From assembly GCA_009782245.1 (NCBI GenBank), contig WRKK01000352.1, positions 1 to 21,558 on the forward strand: a DNA stretch of 21,558 nt. The letters run 5' to 3'. The DNA comes from Defluviitaleaceae bacterium. Its GTDB lineage: Bacteria; Bacillota; Clostridia; Lachnospirales; WQUN01. Positions 13,495 to 20,841 of this stretch are shown here, one piece after another. The notes under the pieces were generated by a model, which saw only the letters and a program-made list of their open reading frames with translations, did no database searches and was not told the origin of the DNA. The number at the start of each line of letters is the position of its first letter. The first letter of the stretch is position 1. A program made the position numbers and the translations under genes.

Positions 13495-13890
13495 CTAGGC
13501 TGTGGCGTTTTTCATTTTTTTTATACTGGTAACAGAGGACATTTCTTGGTTGACCATAGAAAATTCGTCCACAAGAGCACGTATCATCATAATGCTCATT
13601 TCGTTGTTATCAAGGCTTTCGCTGGCGTAGTTGCCTGGCGTAAGAATTTCCACAGCGATGCCCTCTTCTAGGTGCGGTTTAATGCTAACTTCAAAGTTGG
13701 TGTTTGTGGCGGTGGTATCTAGTTGTTTTATGATGATAGTGCAGGCTTCCGAAACTGCTGTTTTGATGTCTTCGATGTCATCTATGCCAAAGTGCAGCCT
13801 ATTTGCAACGTTGGAAACTGTAAGGCGAGCCAAAGATACATACGCCGGATTAACCGGGAAAGAAAGTTTAATGCAATCGGTATTATTCAT
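13495..13890 (-). CDS. RsbW-like protein with degenerate ATP-binding boxes
   Basis: 131 aa with the N-terminal pattern of RsbW-type proteins (IKLSFPVNPAYVSLARLTVS, then GIDDIEDIKTAVSEAC). The N-box continues EACTIIIKQ, so the conserved magnesium-binding Asn is Ile52. The position of the DxGxG box reads ILTPGNYAS, and the GLGI-like lid reads NEMSIMMIRALVDEF. It therefore looks like a fold-retaining protein without ATP binding or kinase function. It follows the STAS gene and precedes the intact RsbW gene, so it may act as a scaffold, decoy or co-chaperone of the switch. ATG 13890 lacks a good ribosome site; a strong GAGGAGG lies 52 bases upstream, with an in-frame stop (13912-13914) in between. 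Confidence 0.8.
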   Translation of the reverse strand: MNNTDCIKLSFPVNPAYVSLARLTVSNVANRLHFGIDDIEDIKTAVSEACTIIIKQLDTTATNTNFEVSIKPHLEEGIAVEILTPGNYASESLDNNEMSIMMIRALVDEFSMVNQEMSSVTSIKKMKNATA

Positions 13891-13985
13891 AAAAACTCGG
13901 CGATAAACCCACTAATAACAGGGTAATGGTAGAGTTTCGCCGCCTCCTCTCGTTTTGTTTTTTGTTTTTTGGTACCTTACAGAAT

Positions 13986-14306
13986 TTAGGCTTGTTTTTC
14001 CTGTATAATAAAGACTTTATCCAGGTTGGTAATTTTGAACAATTTTAACACGCTAGGCTTAACGTGTAGCAAGTGCATTTCTTTGCCAAGCCCTTTAATG
14101 GTTTTAAGAATACCCACCAACGCACCAAGCCCCGTAGAATCTATGTATTCCAGGTTAGTGCAATCAACATAAACATCGGCGGCGTGTTCGTCCATAAGTT
14201 GTGTTAAGTGTTTTTTTAAGTCGGCAGAGTTAAAAATATCTATTTCGCCCGCCAGCACAACTTGCCAACTATTTTCGTCAAAAGTTTTTTCTATGCTAAA
14301 ATCCAT
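13986..14306 (-). CDS. STAS-domain anti-sigma factor antagonist (RsbV/SpoIIAA-like)
   Basis: A 106-aa single STAS domain: VVLAGEIDIFNSADLKKHL, then CTNLEYIDSTGLGALVG with the phosphorylatable Ser57, and GLGKEMHLLHVKPSV. Unphosphorylated STAS proteins sequester the RsbW kinase; phosphorylation by RsbW releases them, and PP2C phosphatases reset them. All three partners are encoded in this operon (12978-13388, 11799-12977). AAAGGGG lies 6 nt before ATG 14306. It is the first gene after the promoter at 14391-14419. No sigma factor gene follows, so the output could be a sigma factor elsewhere or a non-sigma partner. Confidence 0.92.
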   Translation of the reverse strand: MDFSIEKTFDENSWQVVLAGEIDIFNSADLKKHLTQLMDEHAADVYVDCTNLEYIDSTGLGALVGILKTIKGLGKEMHLLHVKPSVLKLFKITNLDKVFIIQEKQA

Positions 14307-14390
14307 AATATAGCCCCTTTACTAAAATTTACGCTAGTGCCGCATAATTTGCGAAACAGGCGATAAACTAAAAATTGTGTTATTTATAAT

Positions 14391-14419
14391 ATTGTAACAT
14401 ATTTTTTGGTATTTAACAA
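14391..14419 (-). promoter_or_regulatory. Sigma-A type promoter for the STAS-RsbW-PP2C operon
   Basis: On the minus strand TTGTTA (14419-14414) and TACAAT (14396-14391) are 17 bases apart, in a very AT-rich 220-base gap. The STAS start is 85 bases downstream. With tight gene spacing from here to the M23 gene at 5689, this could be the main promoter for the whole central block, though the 45-base gap before the CdaR gene may hold another. Confidence 0.65.
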
Positions 14420-14526
14420 TATTTTAACAATTTATTTTTTTTGTAATAAAAAATATGGGGTTTAACCCGTAAAACTCCCACAAAATAAGCGGTTTTGCGG
14501 CTTTTTTGAGTTAAATCCTAAAAACC

Positions 14527-15105
14527 CTAAACCCTAATAATTCGCCCCTCGCGGATAATTTTATCTTTTGGCGGCTCGCCTTGCAAATAGCCTAGCGTTA
14601 TGTGCAGTTTTGCCTCGTATTCAAAACCTAGCCCCCAATTTATTTGTATTTGTCTGCCCCGTTTGGTGGCAAAAGTTTCTATTGCGCGCGCCACTATGCA
14701 GCCGCCTATCCCCAAAGAATGTGCCGCAACAAGAATATTTTCGGCTACGGCAAAACTTTCGCCTGTTAAATTATAGGTTTTTTGGGCAAAAATTGTTAAA
14801 ACGGTGGGTGCGTTGTAAAAAGCACTTTGAATAGTTGCATCGTCGTTTATGCCAGGCTGGTTAGTATTTCGGGTAATTCTGCCGATATTGGGCGGAAATT
14901 CAAAGGATAGCCTGTTCATTCTGCCTAATTCTTCGTTTAGCTTGCTATTTTGGCACACAACAATAATAGAGGCTTGTCTGCCGCCAATACTGGGTGCGTG
15001 CAGTCCTGCCGCTAAAATTGCATCTAATTTTTCTTCTTCTATTTGCTCGGGTTTATATTTGCGGATTGTTCGTCTTGCTTTAATTGCTTCTACTATTTCG
15101 TTCAA
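14527..15105 (-). CDS. Nitroreductase-family flavoprotein
   Basis: A 192-aa flavin-dependent reductase of the NfsA/NfsB-like fold. The N-terminus has IKARRTIRKYKPEQI (the FMN-phosphate Arg motif) and AAGLHAPSIGGRQ. The middle has YNAPTVLTIFAQ, and the C-terminal half GESFAVAENILVAAHSLGIG followed by GCIVAR, the helix and flavin-contacting loop of the family. HITLGYLQGEPPKD closes the domain. Substrate is unknown. The frame opens at 15138, but AAAGGAGG (15114-15121) lies inside that extension, 8 nt before TTG 15105, so TTG 15105 is chosen. It stands alone: the downstream 220 bases lead to the STAS gene and the upstream 375 bases are repeat-rich. Confidence 0.88.
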   Translation of the reverse strand: MNEIVEAIKARRTIRKYKPEQIEEEKLDAILAAGLHAPSIGGRQASIIVVCQNSKLNEELGRMNRLSFEFPPNIGRITRNTNQPGINDDATIQSAFYNAPTVLTIFAQKTYNLTGESFAVAENILVAAHSLGIGGCIVARAIETFATKRGRQIQINWGLGFEYEAKLHITLGYLQGEPPKDKIIREGRIIRV

Positions 15106-15138
15106 ACGCTGTGCCTCCTTTATTTGGGATATGGTCAA

Positions 15139-15480
15139 CCAACTTCAAAACCGTGGGCGGCTACCTGTTCTGACAACAAGACGGGCGGCGTTGCTGTAGG
15201 GGCGACCGTCCATCTGCGTACACTTTTATTGAAACATTGGGGATTAGACGACCGTCCATCTGCGTACACTTTTATTGAAATATTGGGGATTAGACGGACG
15301 GGCGAACGGGGACGTTCGCCCCTACAATATGCGTCCCCGTAGGGGCGACCGTCCTCGGTCGCCCGTCCCCTACAACAACGCCACCCGTCCGCCCCCGCCC
15401 CCGCTGGTGGACGGGGCAGTCAGGCTGATTTTTTCAAGTTGTTTGAATATACAACCAAAAATATTTTTGCGGTTTAATGC
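15139..15480. repeat. Repeat-rich spacer: cluster of modular palindromic repeats
   Basis: This gap without genes holds GTAGGGGCGACCGTCC (15196-15211) joined to two tandem 46-bp units. These are followed by the hairpin GGGCGAAC/GTTCGCCC (15300-15321, loop GGGGAC), the spacer CCTACAATATGCGTCCCCGT, and a second hairpin GGGCGACCG/CGGTCGCCC (15343-15364). A GC-rich stretch with CCGCCCCCGCCCCCG follows to about 15415. The spacer with AATATGCGTCCCC between opposed GTAGGGG ends is also present, inverted, at 20698-20722. No promoter or terminator could be assigned here, though one for the nitroreductase must lie upstream of 15121. Confidence 0.8.
15204..15295. repeat. Two tandem 46-bp units
   Basis: The unit GACCGTCCATCTGCGTACAC-TTTTATTGAAA(C/T)ATTGGGGATTAGAC occurs at 15204-15249 and again at 15250-15295 with a single C/T difference. 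The unit contains the CTGCGTACA tail found next to the palindromes at 1080-1097, 5459-5472 and 20766-20776, so it is a duplicated tail module of the same family. Confidence 0.9.
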
Positions 15481-16794
15481 CTACCATTCTTCCGATGCTA
15501 CTGCTACACGGTTTTTGCCTTGTTCTTTGGCTAAATATAAGGCTTTATCTGTGTTATAAACAAAAGATTCCATTGTAGAGCCTGTTTTGGGGATTGTGTT
15601 GTTTGCGCCGATGCTTACTGTTACGTAAATGTCATCGTTGCCCTTGTAATTTTGGCTGTTTTTTGTGGCTTCAACTGTTTCGCGGATACGCTCGGCTACT
15701 ACCACTGTACCTTCCAGATGCGTTCCTGGCAAGATAACGGCGAACTCTTCGCCGCCCCAGCGGGCTAAAAGGTCGGCGGCACGGCTAATGCACGGTTTTA
15801 TAACGTTTACAAGGTTTTTTAGTACAATATCGCCCACTAAATGCCCATAATTATCGTTTACCCACTTAAAATCGTCTATATCCAAAATTAACAAGCCGAT
15901 AGAGGATTCGTGGCGAATAGCGCGCCGCCATTCTAAATCTAGCCTATCGTCAAAATAGCGTCTGTTAAATGCACCTGTAAGCGTGTCGGTAAGGCTTAAT
16001 TCTTGGATTGTTCGCAGTTGGTTGATTATGTGCATTTGGTTTTTTACCCTAAGGCGGACAATCTCTGGCACAAAAGGCTTGTGAATATAATCGGCAGCAC
16101 CCAACGAAAGCCCTTGTTCTTCGTAGCCGCGGTTTGTGTGCGAAGTTAGGAATATAATCGGAATATCCTTTGTTTCGTAATCTACTTTAATTTGTTTTAT
16201 GACATCAAAGCCTGTTATTCCGCCTAATGTTATGTCCAATATTATTAAATCTGGCTTTTGCTCCTTTTTTATTATTTTGAGACATTCTTCGCCGCTGCTG
16301 GCGGTTCTTAGGTTATAAAAAGGCGATAATATTTTCGTTAGCGTTGATATTATTAGTATGTCGTCGTCAACCATTAATACTGACGGTTTATTTTCCACAG
16401 ATACGACCTCCTTTTTGTTGGGCTTTAGATGTTTTAGCATACAGTTCAGCAAAGAAGTTTCGTCAAAAGGTTTGTTGAGGTAATCTATTGCACCAAAGTT
16501 TGCGGCGACCTCTTTTGTGCGGCTGTCGGTGTGTGATGTTAGAAAAACAACGGGAATTTCCTTTGTTGCGGGGTCATCTTTTAGTTGGCGAATAACCTGA
16601 AAACCGTTTAAGCCGCCCATATTTATATCCAATAGTATTAAATCGGGTTTATAGTTGGTTTTTAACATAGCCAATGCTTGCTCGCCGCTGGTTGCCGCTT
16701 GTATTTCAAAATATTCTTCTAGTATCGCTTTCAAAGCCGCTATTATTAGCCTGTCGTCATCTACTACTAAAACGGGATTTTTATAATTTTCCAT
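15481..16794 (-). CDS. PleD-like diguanylate cyclase with two receiver domains
   Basis: A 437-aa cytoplasmic response regulator. Receiver 1 (about 7-122) has VVDDD and phospho-Asp56 in LILLDINMGG; receiver 2 (about 137-255) has MVDDD and phospho-Asp187 in LIILDITLGG. Both keep the Thr-Ser and Lys-Pro positions (FLTSHT, NKPF / HKPF). The GGDEF domain (about 265-435) has TDTLTGAFNRRYFD, LDIDDFKWVNDNYGH and the active site RWGGEEFAV (GGEEF 347-351). The inhibitory RxxD site is present as Arg338-Asp341, exactly five residues before GGEEF, so product inhibition by c-di-GMP is predicted. Both receivers should be phosphorylatable, in contrast to PleD, where one is degenerate. It follows the PAS hybrid kinase by 48 bases and is a plausible partner. 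Confidence 0.95.
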   Translation of the reverse strand: MENYKNPVLVVDDDRLIIAALKAILEEYFEIQAATSGEQALAMLKTNYKPDLILLDINMGGLNGFQVIRQLKDDPATKEIPVVFLTSHTDSRTKEVAANFGAIDYLNKPFDETSLLNCMLKHLKPNKKEVVSVENKPSVLMVDDDILIISTLTKILSPFYNLRTASSGEECLKIIKKEQKPDLIILDITLGGITGFDVIKQIKVDYETKDIPIIFLTSHTNRGYEEQGLSLGAADYIHKPFVPEIVRLRVKNQMHIINQLRTIQELSLTDTLTGAFNRRYFDDRLDLEWRRAIRHESSIGLLILDIDDFKWVNDNYGHLVGDIVLKNLVNVIKPCISRAADLLARWGGEEFAVILPGTHLEGTVVVAERIRETVEATKNSQNYKGNDDIYVTVSIGANNTIPKTGSTMESFVYNTDKALYLAKEQGKNRVAVASEEW

Positions 16795-16842
16795 AAATAT
16801 TACCTCTTCTTAATTTAGTGAGTTTAGTGGTTAATTTGCAGA

Positions 16843-18525
16843 TTATTTATCAATTTTTTCGGTTGGTTCTATGTACTTCAGCAAACAGCTCCATAGTTCT
16901 TGGTTGGTGAACGGTTTGCCTATGCAATCTACCATGCCGTGTTTGCGGTAGGTTTCGATGTCGTCATACATTACGTTGGCGGTCATTGCCAAAATTGGCG
17001 TTGAGACATCAAGGTCAATAATTTTTGTGGTTGCCTCTAAGCCGTCCATAACGGGCATATGAACGTCCATAAGAATTAAATCGAATGGCGGCAGGTTGTG
17101 GTTTTTGCGATATTGCACCGATTTCAAGCCTTTTTCGCCATCGCTTACAATGGTGGGTTTAATGCCGATTCTGTTTAGATGCTCTTCTATAACAAGCTGG
17201 TTCATGTCGTTATCTTCGCAAACTAGCACGTTGGCGTTAAAGTACGGGCTGGTTATGTAGCGTAAATCCTCGGCTGCCCGCTTGGGTTGCGATTTTTTTT
17301 CTACCGTTTCAAAAGTTAGCGAAAAGCTGAAATTACTGCCAACCCCTTGAATACTATGCACATCTAATGTGCCGCCCATAAGTTCGATGAATTTTTTTGC
17401 GATTGGCAAGCCAAGCCCAGTTCCGCCATATTTGCGGGTTATACTAACGTCCGCCTGCATAAACGGCTCGAAGATATATTTTAGTTGTTTGGAGTTCATG
17501 CCGATTCCCGTATCTCGCACTTCAAAATGCACGGTACGCATTTTGCCAACGCTTTCTACCACCTTAATTGCAACGTAAACGCCGCCCACGTTGGTAAATT
17601 TTACAGCATTTACAGCCAAATTTGTTAAAATTTGCCGCAACCGCACTGGGTCGCCCAAAAAAAGCCTGTTATCGTTGGGAATATCCGTAACGAAAGAAAG
17701 GGCGATATTTTTGCCAGTTGCACGGTTTTGAATGGACGTTTGGCATTGTAATACAAGTTCGTCGAGGTTAAACGGTGTATTTTCCAGGTCAATTTTATCG
17801 GATTCTATTTTGGACATATCCAGTATATCATTAATAATATGTAAAAGCCAGTTAGAATTTTCAATAACTCGGGTTAGGTGCAGCCGTACTTTTGGGTTAT
17901 TTGTGTCCGATAGTGCAAGCTCGGAAAAGCCGATAATACTGTTCATTGGCGTGCGGATTTCGTGGCTCATGTTGGCAATAAATGAAGTTTTGGCTTGCAG
18001 TGAACTTTCAAACGCCTCTTCGGTGGATTTTCGCAAAGTAATATCGCGCGAAAGCCCGATAAGCCCAGCAATATCGCCAGATTTATCCAACAGCGGAACC
18101 ATTTTAGTTTCGTAAACGCCCATTGTGCCGTCTTTCATGGGAACATAATCCTCCGATACGGCGGATTTTTGTTCGTGCAAAACGTACAGTTCCAGTTTGT
18201 TAAAAGCGGCGGCGGTTTCTGGCGGTAAGTTTAGTGCTTCGCCCGTTGTTTTGCCTAAAACTTCTTCCGCTTGCAAGCCAAACGTTTGTTCAAACGCTTT
18301 GTTGCATTTTGTGTACTCTAAATTGGTGTTCATAAAAAACATAACATCTGGTGCGGCCTCAAATATGCTGTGCAGCATAGAACTTTCCAGTTCTAGTGTT
18401 TCGGTTTGTTCTTTTACCATTCTGCGAATTTTTGCAGTTTCTCTTGACCGACTAATAAACAGTACGCCAAAGATTGTAACTATAATTAAAGCCTGTACAG
18501 TTATTAAAAAATATTCGTATTCCAT
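16843..18525 (-). CDS. PAS-containing hybrid sensor histidine kinase
   Basis: A 560-aa kinase with one N-terminal membrane helix (LITVQALIIVTIFGVLFI) and a short coil. A PAS domain spans about 50-165 (SIFEAAPDVMFFMNTNLEY ... GLIGLSRDITLRK). HisKA has FIANMSHEIRTPM (His188) and the HATPase has NLAVNAVKFT, DTGIGM and GGTGLGL. A C-terminal receiver has VCEDNDMN, phospho-Asp487 in LILMDVHMPVMDG, and GKPF. No Hpt is fused, so onward transfer would need a separate Hpt or direct transfer to the downstream double-receiver cyclase. The frame also opens at TTG 18534, but AAAGGG ends only 2 nt before it, so ATG 18525 is preferred. A divergent GH13 gene starts on the other side of a shared intergenic region. 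Confidence 0.92.
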   Translation of the reverse strand: MEYEYFLITVQALIIVTIFGVLFISRSRETAKIRRMVKEQTETLELESSMLHSIFEAAPDVMFFMNTNLEYTKCNKAFEQTFGLQAEEVLGKTTGEALNLPPETAAAFNKLELYVLHEQKSAVSEDYVPMKDGTMGVYETKMVPLLDKSGDIAGLIGLSRDITLRKSTEEAFESSLQAKTSFIANMSHEIRTPMNSIIGFSELALSDTNNPKVRLHLTRVIENSNWLLHIINDILDMSKIESDKIDLENTPFNLDELVLQCQTSIQNRATGKNIALSFVTDIPNDNRLFLGDPVRLRQILTNLAVNAVKFTNVGGVYVAIKVVESVGKMRTVHFEVRDTGIGMNSKQLKYIFEPFMQADVSITRKYGGTGLGLPIAKKFIELMGGTLDVHSIQGVGSNFSFSLTFETVEKKSQPKRAAEDLRYITSPYFNANVLVCEDNDMNQLVIEEHLNRIGIKPTIVSDGEKGLKSVQYRKNHNLPPFDLILMDVHMPVMDGLEATTKIIDLDVSTPILAMTANVMYDDIETYRKHGMVDCIGKPFTNQELWSCLLKYIEPTEKIDK

Positions 18526-18634
18526 TAATCGCAAGCCCTTTCTAGCTACAGATTAAAATCACAATTTCGCAGTTTGCCAAACCGCTAAAATCTTTTTGTT
18601 GCACAAAATTTTTAATTTCATAAATTTCTAGTAT

Positions 18635-18664
18635 ATTTTAGCACACTTTATATTCGTTTTGCAA
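18635..18664 (-). promoter_or_regulatory. Putative promoter for the PAS kinase / diguanylate cyclase pair
   Basis: On the minus strand TTGCAA (18664-18659) and TAAAAT (18640-18635) are 18 bases apart. It lies back to back with the plus-strand promoter at 18684-18712, only 19 bases away. The -35 match is moderate. Confidence 0.5.
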
Positions 18665-18683
18665 TATAAATTTTTATTTTGGC

Positions 18684-18712
18684 TTGAAAATTTTTGGCAA
18701 ATGTTTTAGAAT
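18684..18712 (+). promoter_or_regulatory. Sigma-A type promoter for the GH13 gene
   Basis: TTGAAA (18684-18689) and TAGAAT (18707-18712) are 17 bases apart. The GH13 start at 18747 is 34 bases downstream with AAAGGTGGG just before it. The longer open frame beginning at 18684 overlaps this promoter, which argues against that upstream start. Confidence 0.65.
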
Positions 18713-18746
18713 AGTGGTAACAAATATTACTGAAAAAGGTGGGCAT

Positions 18747-20636
18747 ATGTCAAATAATTTAAGCATGAACAGCAAAATTAAAGATATATACAATACTCCG
18801 CTGGGGCGGGATATTATAGACAAAATATTACTGCAAATGGGATTTAGCAACAAAATTATAACAAACATTTTAGTAAAAAATTTGCGGCTAAAAACGGCGG
18901 CGGCGCTGCTGAAAAACCGCACAAAAGTAGAAGCGGATTTTTTTAACACGCTACTAAATTTATTAAATCAAGATAAATTTATTACGTTGCCAAACGGTAA
19001 AATAACGCCGCAATGGTGGAAAGAATCCGTGTTTTATCAAATATACCCCCGCAGTTTTTGCGATGCCAACGCCGATAACATTGGCGATATAAACGGCATT
19101 ATAAGCAAACTGGACTACCTTAAAAGTGTCGGCATAGATGCAATTTGGCTTTCGCCCATTTACGACTCGCCAAACGACGACAACGGCTACGATATTAGAG
19201 ATTACTACAAAATAATGGCAGAAATGGGCAATATGGCAGATTTTGACGCACTAATTGCCGCAATAAAAGCCAAAAATATGCGGCTTATAATCGATTTGGT
19301 TGTAAACCACACTTCCGACGAACACGCTTGGTTTGTTGATGCACTAAACAACGCCGATTCTCCGTACCGAGATTATTATTTTTTACGAAAGGCGGAAACT
19401 GTTCCCGCTGTTCCCTCTGTTCCAAATAATTGGACTTCATTTTTTAGCGGTCCCGCTTGGGTTTTTCACGAAAAGCAGAATGTTTGGTCGCTTAGTTTGT
19501 TCTCCAAAAAGCAGGTTGACTTGAACTGGGATAACGAAAATTTACGTGCGGACATCATAAAAATGATACGTTGGTGGCTAGAAAAAGGGGTTGACGGTTT
19601 TAGGCTGGACGTTATAAATTACATATCCAAACAGCCAAATTTACCCAACGGACACGCCGTAATAGGCGAACTTATGGGCTTTTACGGCGTAGAGCATTAT
19701 TTTTACGGGCCAAAATTACACGAACGGCTGCACGAAATCAAAACAAAAGCCTTTGAACCCTACAACGCCTTTAGCGTAGGCGAAACGCCTGGCATCGGCA
19801 TAGAGGCGGCAAAATTGCTTACCGCCGAGCATCGTCAGGAGTTAGACATGGTATTTTTATTTGACCATTTAGAAAACCCTGGCAAAACCCGCTTTGACGA
19901 TTATAAATACGATTTGAACTATCTGAAAAAATATCTGATAAAATTTTCGGAGGAGTTCCCAAGTTATTGCTGGCAATCGCTTTTTTACGATAACCACGAT
20001 AATCCCAGAATGGTATCAAAAGTAACCGCCGACAAAAATTTGCAGCCCTATTTGGCTAAATTGCTGGCTGTTATACAACTTACTTTGCGCGGCACGCCGT
20101 TTATATACCAAGGGCAAGAGTTAGGGCTAACCAACCAAAATTTTACCGATATATCCCAACTAAAAGATGTGGAGAGCATAAATTTGTACAACGAGTTATT
20201 GCAAAAAATGGACGAAAAAGCAGCGTTTGCAAGGGTTTTGGCTGGCACACGCGACCACGCACGGGCAATGATGCCGTGGGAGATTATCCTCGCCGCCGAA
20301 CTGGACGAAAATTCTACATTAAATTTTTACAAGCAAGCAATATCCATTCGCAAACGGCACAAAGCCCTAATATACGGCAATACCGAGTTTATCCACAAGG
20401 GCAAAAAAAATTATTTTGCCTATTACCGCTGGCTAGACGAGGTAGATGGTGCAGAGGGTGCAAAGTTTTTTGTAGAGTGTAATTTATCGGGGCAACCGCT
20501 GAAAATTCCTAAAAATAAGCATAACAAAAACAGCAAAAATATTTTGTTGTTGGCAAATTATCCCAGTCCGACAAAAAATTATATGCAGCCTTACGAGAGT
20601 AGGGTTTGGGAGATAATGTATTCTCGAACAACTTAA
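18747..20636 (+). CDS. GH13 alpha-glucosidase (oligo-1,6-glucosidase-like) with an N-terminal extension
   Basis: A 629-aa intracellular glycoside hydrolase that should release glucose from short alpha-glucans. The barrel begins at WWKESVFYQIYPRSF (about 90). The calcium-loop pattern DANADNIGD is at 106-114. Region I is DLVVNHT; the nucleophile is Asp288 in GFRLDVIN, the acid/base Glu346 in SVGET, and the transition-state Asp418 in YDNHDNPR. Val289 directly after the nucleophile is the residue associated with alpha-1,6 preference in GH13 oligo-1,6-glucosidases, so that activity is inferred. About 88 residues (SKIKDIYNTPLGRDIIDKIL...) precede the barrel; usual family members start at the WW motif. 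A short VPAVPSVP insert sits before NNWTSFF. ATG 18747 with AAAGGTGGG is chosen over an upstream frame that overlaps the promoter. No sugar transporter is adjacent. Confidence 0.92.
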   Translation: MSNNLSMNSKIKDIYNTPLGRDIIDKILLQMGFSNKIITNILVKNLRLKTAAALLKNRTKVEADFFNTLLNLLNQDKFITLPNGKITPQWWKESVFYQIYPRSFCDANADNIGDINGIISKLDYLKSVGIDAIWLSPIYDSPNDDNGYDIRDYYKIMAEMGNMADFDALIAAIKAKNMRLIIDLVVNHTSDEHAWFVDALNNADSPYRDYYFLRKAETVPAVPSVPNNWTSFFSGPAWVFHEKQNVWSLSLFSKKQVDLNWDNENLRADIIKMIRWWLEKGVDGFRLDVINYISKQPNLPNGHAVIGELMGFYGVEHYFYGPKLHERLHEIKTKAFEPYNAFSVGETPGIGIEAAKLLTAEHRQELDMVFLFDHLENPGKTRFDDYKYDLNYLKKYLIKFSEEFPSYCWQSLFYDNHDNPRMVSKVTADKNLQPYLAKLLAVIQLTLRGTPFIYQGQELGLTNQNFTDISQLKDVESINLYNELLQKMDEKAAFARVLAGTRDHARAMMPWEIILAAELDENSTLNFYKQAISIRKRHKALIYGNTEFIHKGKKNYFAYYRWLDEVDGAEGAKFFVECNLSGQPLKIPKNKHNKNSKNILLLANYPSPTKNYMQPYESRVWEIMYSRTT

Positions 20637-20651
20637 AAACAGACTGATTAG

Positions 20652-20791
20652 GAGAAAACGGGCGGACTTGCCTGTCGGACGGGCGGATAATATCCGCCCC
20701 TACGGGGACGCATATTGTAGGGGCGGATATTATCCGCCCGTTTTCTCGTTCCGATTTAGCCTAAATGTACGCAGGTGGACGGTCGCCCCTA
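20652..20791. repeat. Nested palindromic repeat cluster
   Basis: Outer arms GAGAAAACGGGCGGA (20652-20666) and TCCGCCCGTTTTCTC (20733-20747) are perfect inverted repeats. Inside lie two GGAT hairpins: GGGCGGAT/ATCCGCCC at 20681-20699 and at 20721-20739. The opposed ends CCCCTAC and GTAGGGG flank GGGGACGCATATT. The right side continues with TTTAGCCTAAATGTACGCAG and GTGGACGGTCGCCCCTAC (20774-20791). It sits between the 3' ends of the convergent GH13 and LemA-like genes. The second hairpin is followed by GTTTTC, so it may also help termination of the GH13 transcript. Confidence 0.85.
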
Positions 20792-20841
20792 CAAAAACGC
20801 CGCCCGTTCCCCTATAAATAAATCGTTTAATCGTTTAATGC

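Noticed and set aside
13423..13671. Plus-strand open frame rich in Cys, Phe and Leu starting in the 10-bp repeat.
   Set aside because: Its N-terminal part is just the translated repeat, it lies opposite the RsbW-like gene, and it has no ribosome site.
14460..14526. Possible terminator for the nitroreductase in the AT-rich gap (AAGCGGTTTTGCGGCTTTTTT on the plus strand).
   Set aside because: The only stems are 3 to 5 bp with large loops, and the T-tract is on the plus strand, the wrong side for the minus-strand gene.
14307..14526. Possible riboswitch or structured leader before the STAS gene.
   Set aside because: The 220 bases are mostly AT-rich with a clear promoter but no conserved-looking helices or ligand-core motif that I can recognise.
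15196..15364. Possible CRISPR array from repeated short units.
   Set aside because: Only two tandem 46-bp units are present, with no unique spacers between them and no cas genes; the units are part of a dispersed palindromic family.
18684..18746. Upstream start of the GH13 gene (MKIFGKCFRIVV...).
   Set aside because: It begins on the -35 box of a good promoter and has no ribosome site; ATG 18747 has AAAGGTGGG.
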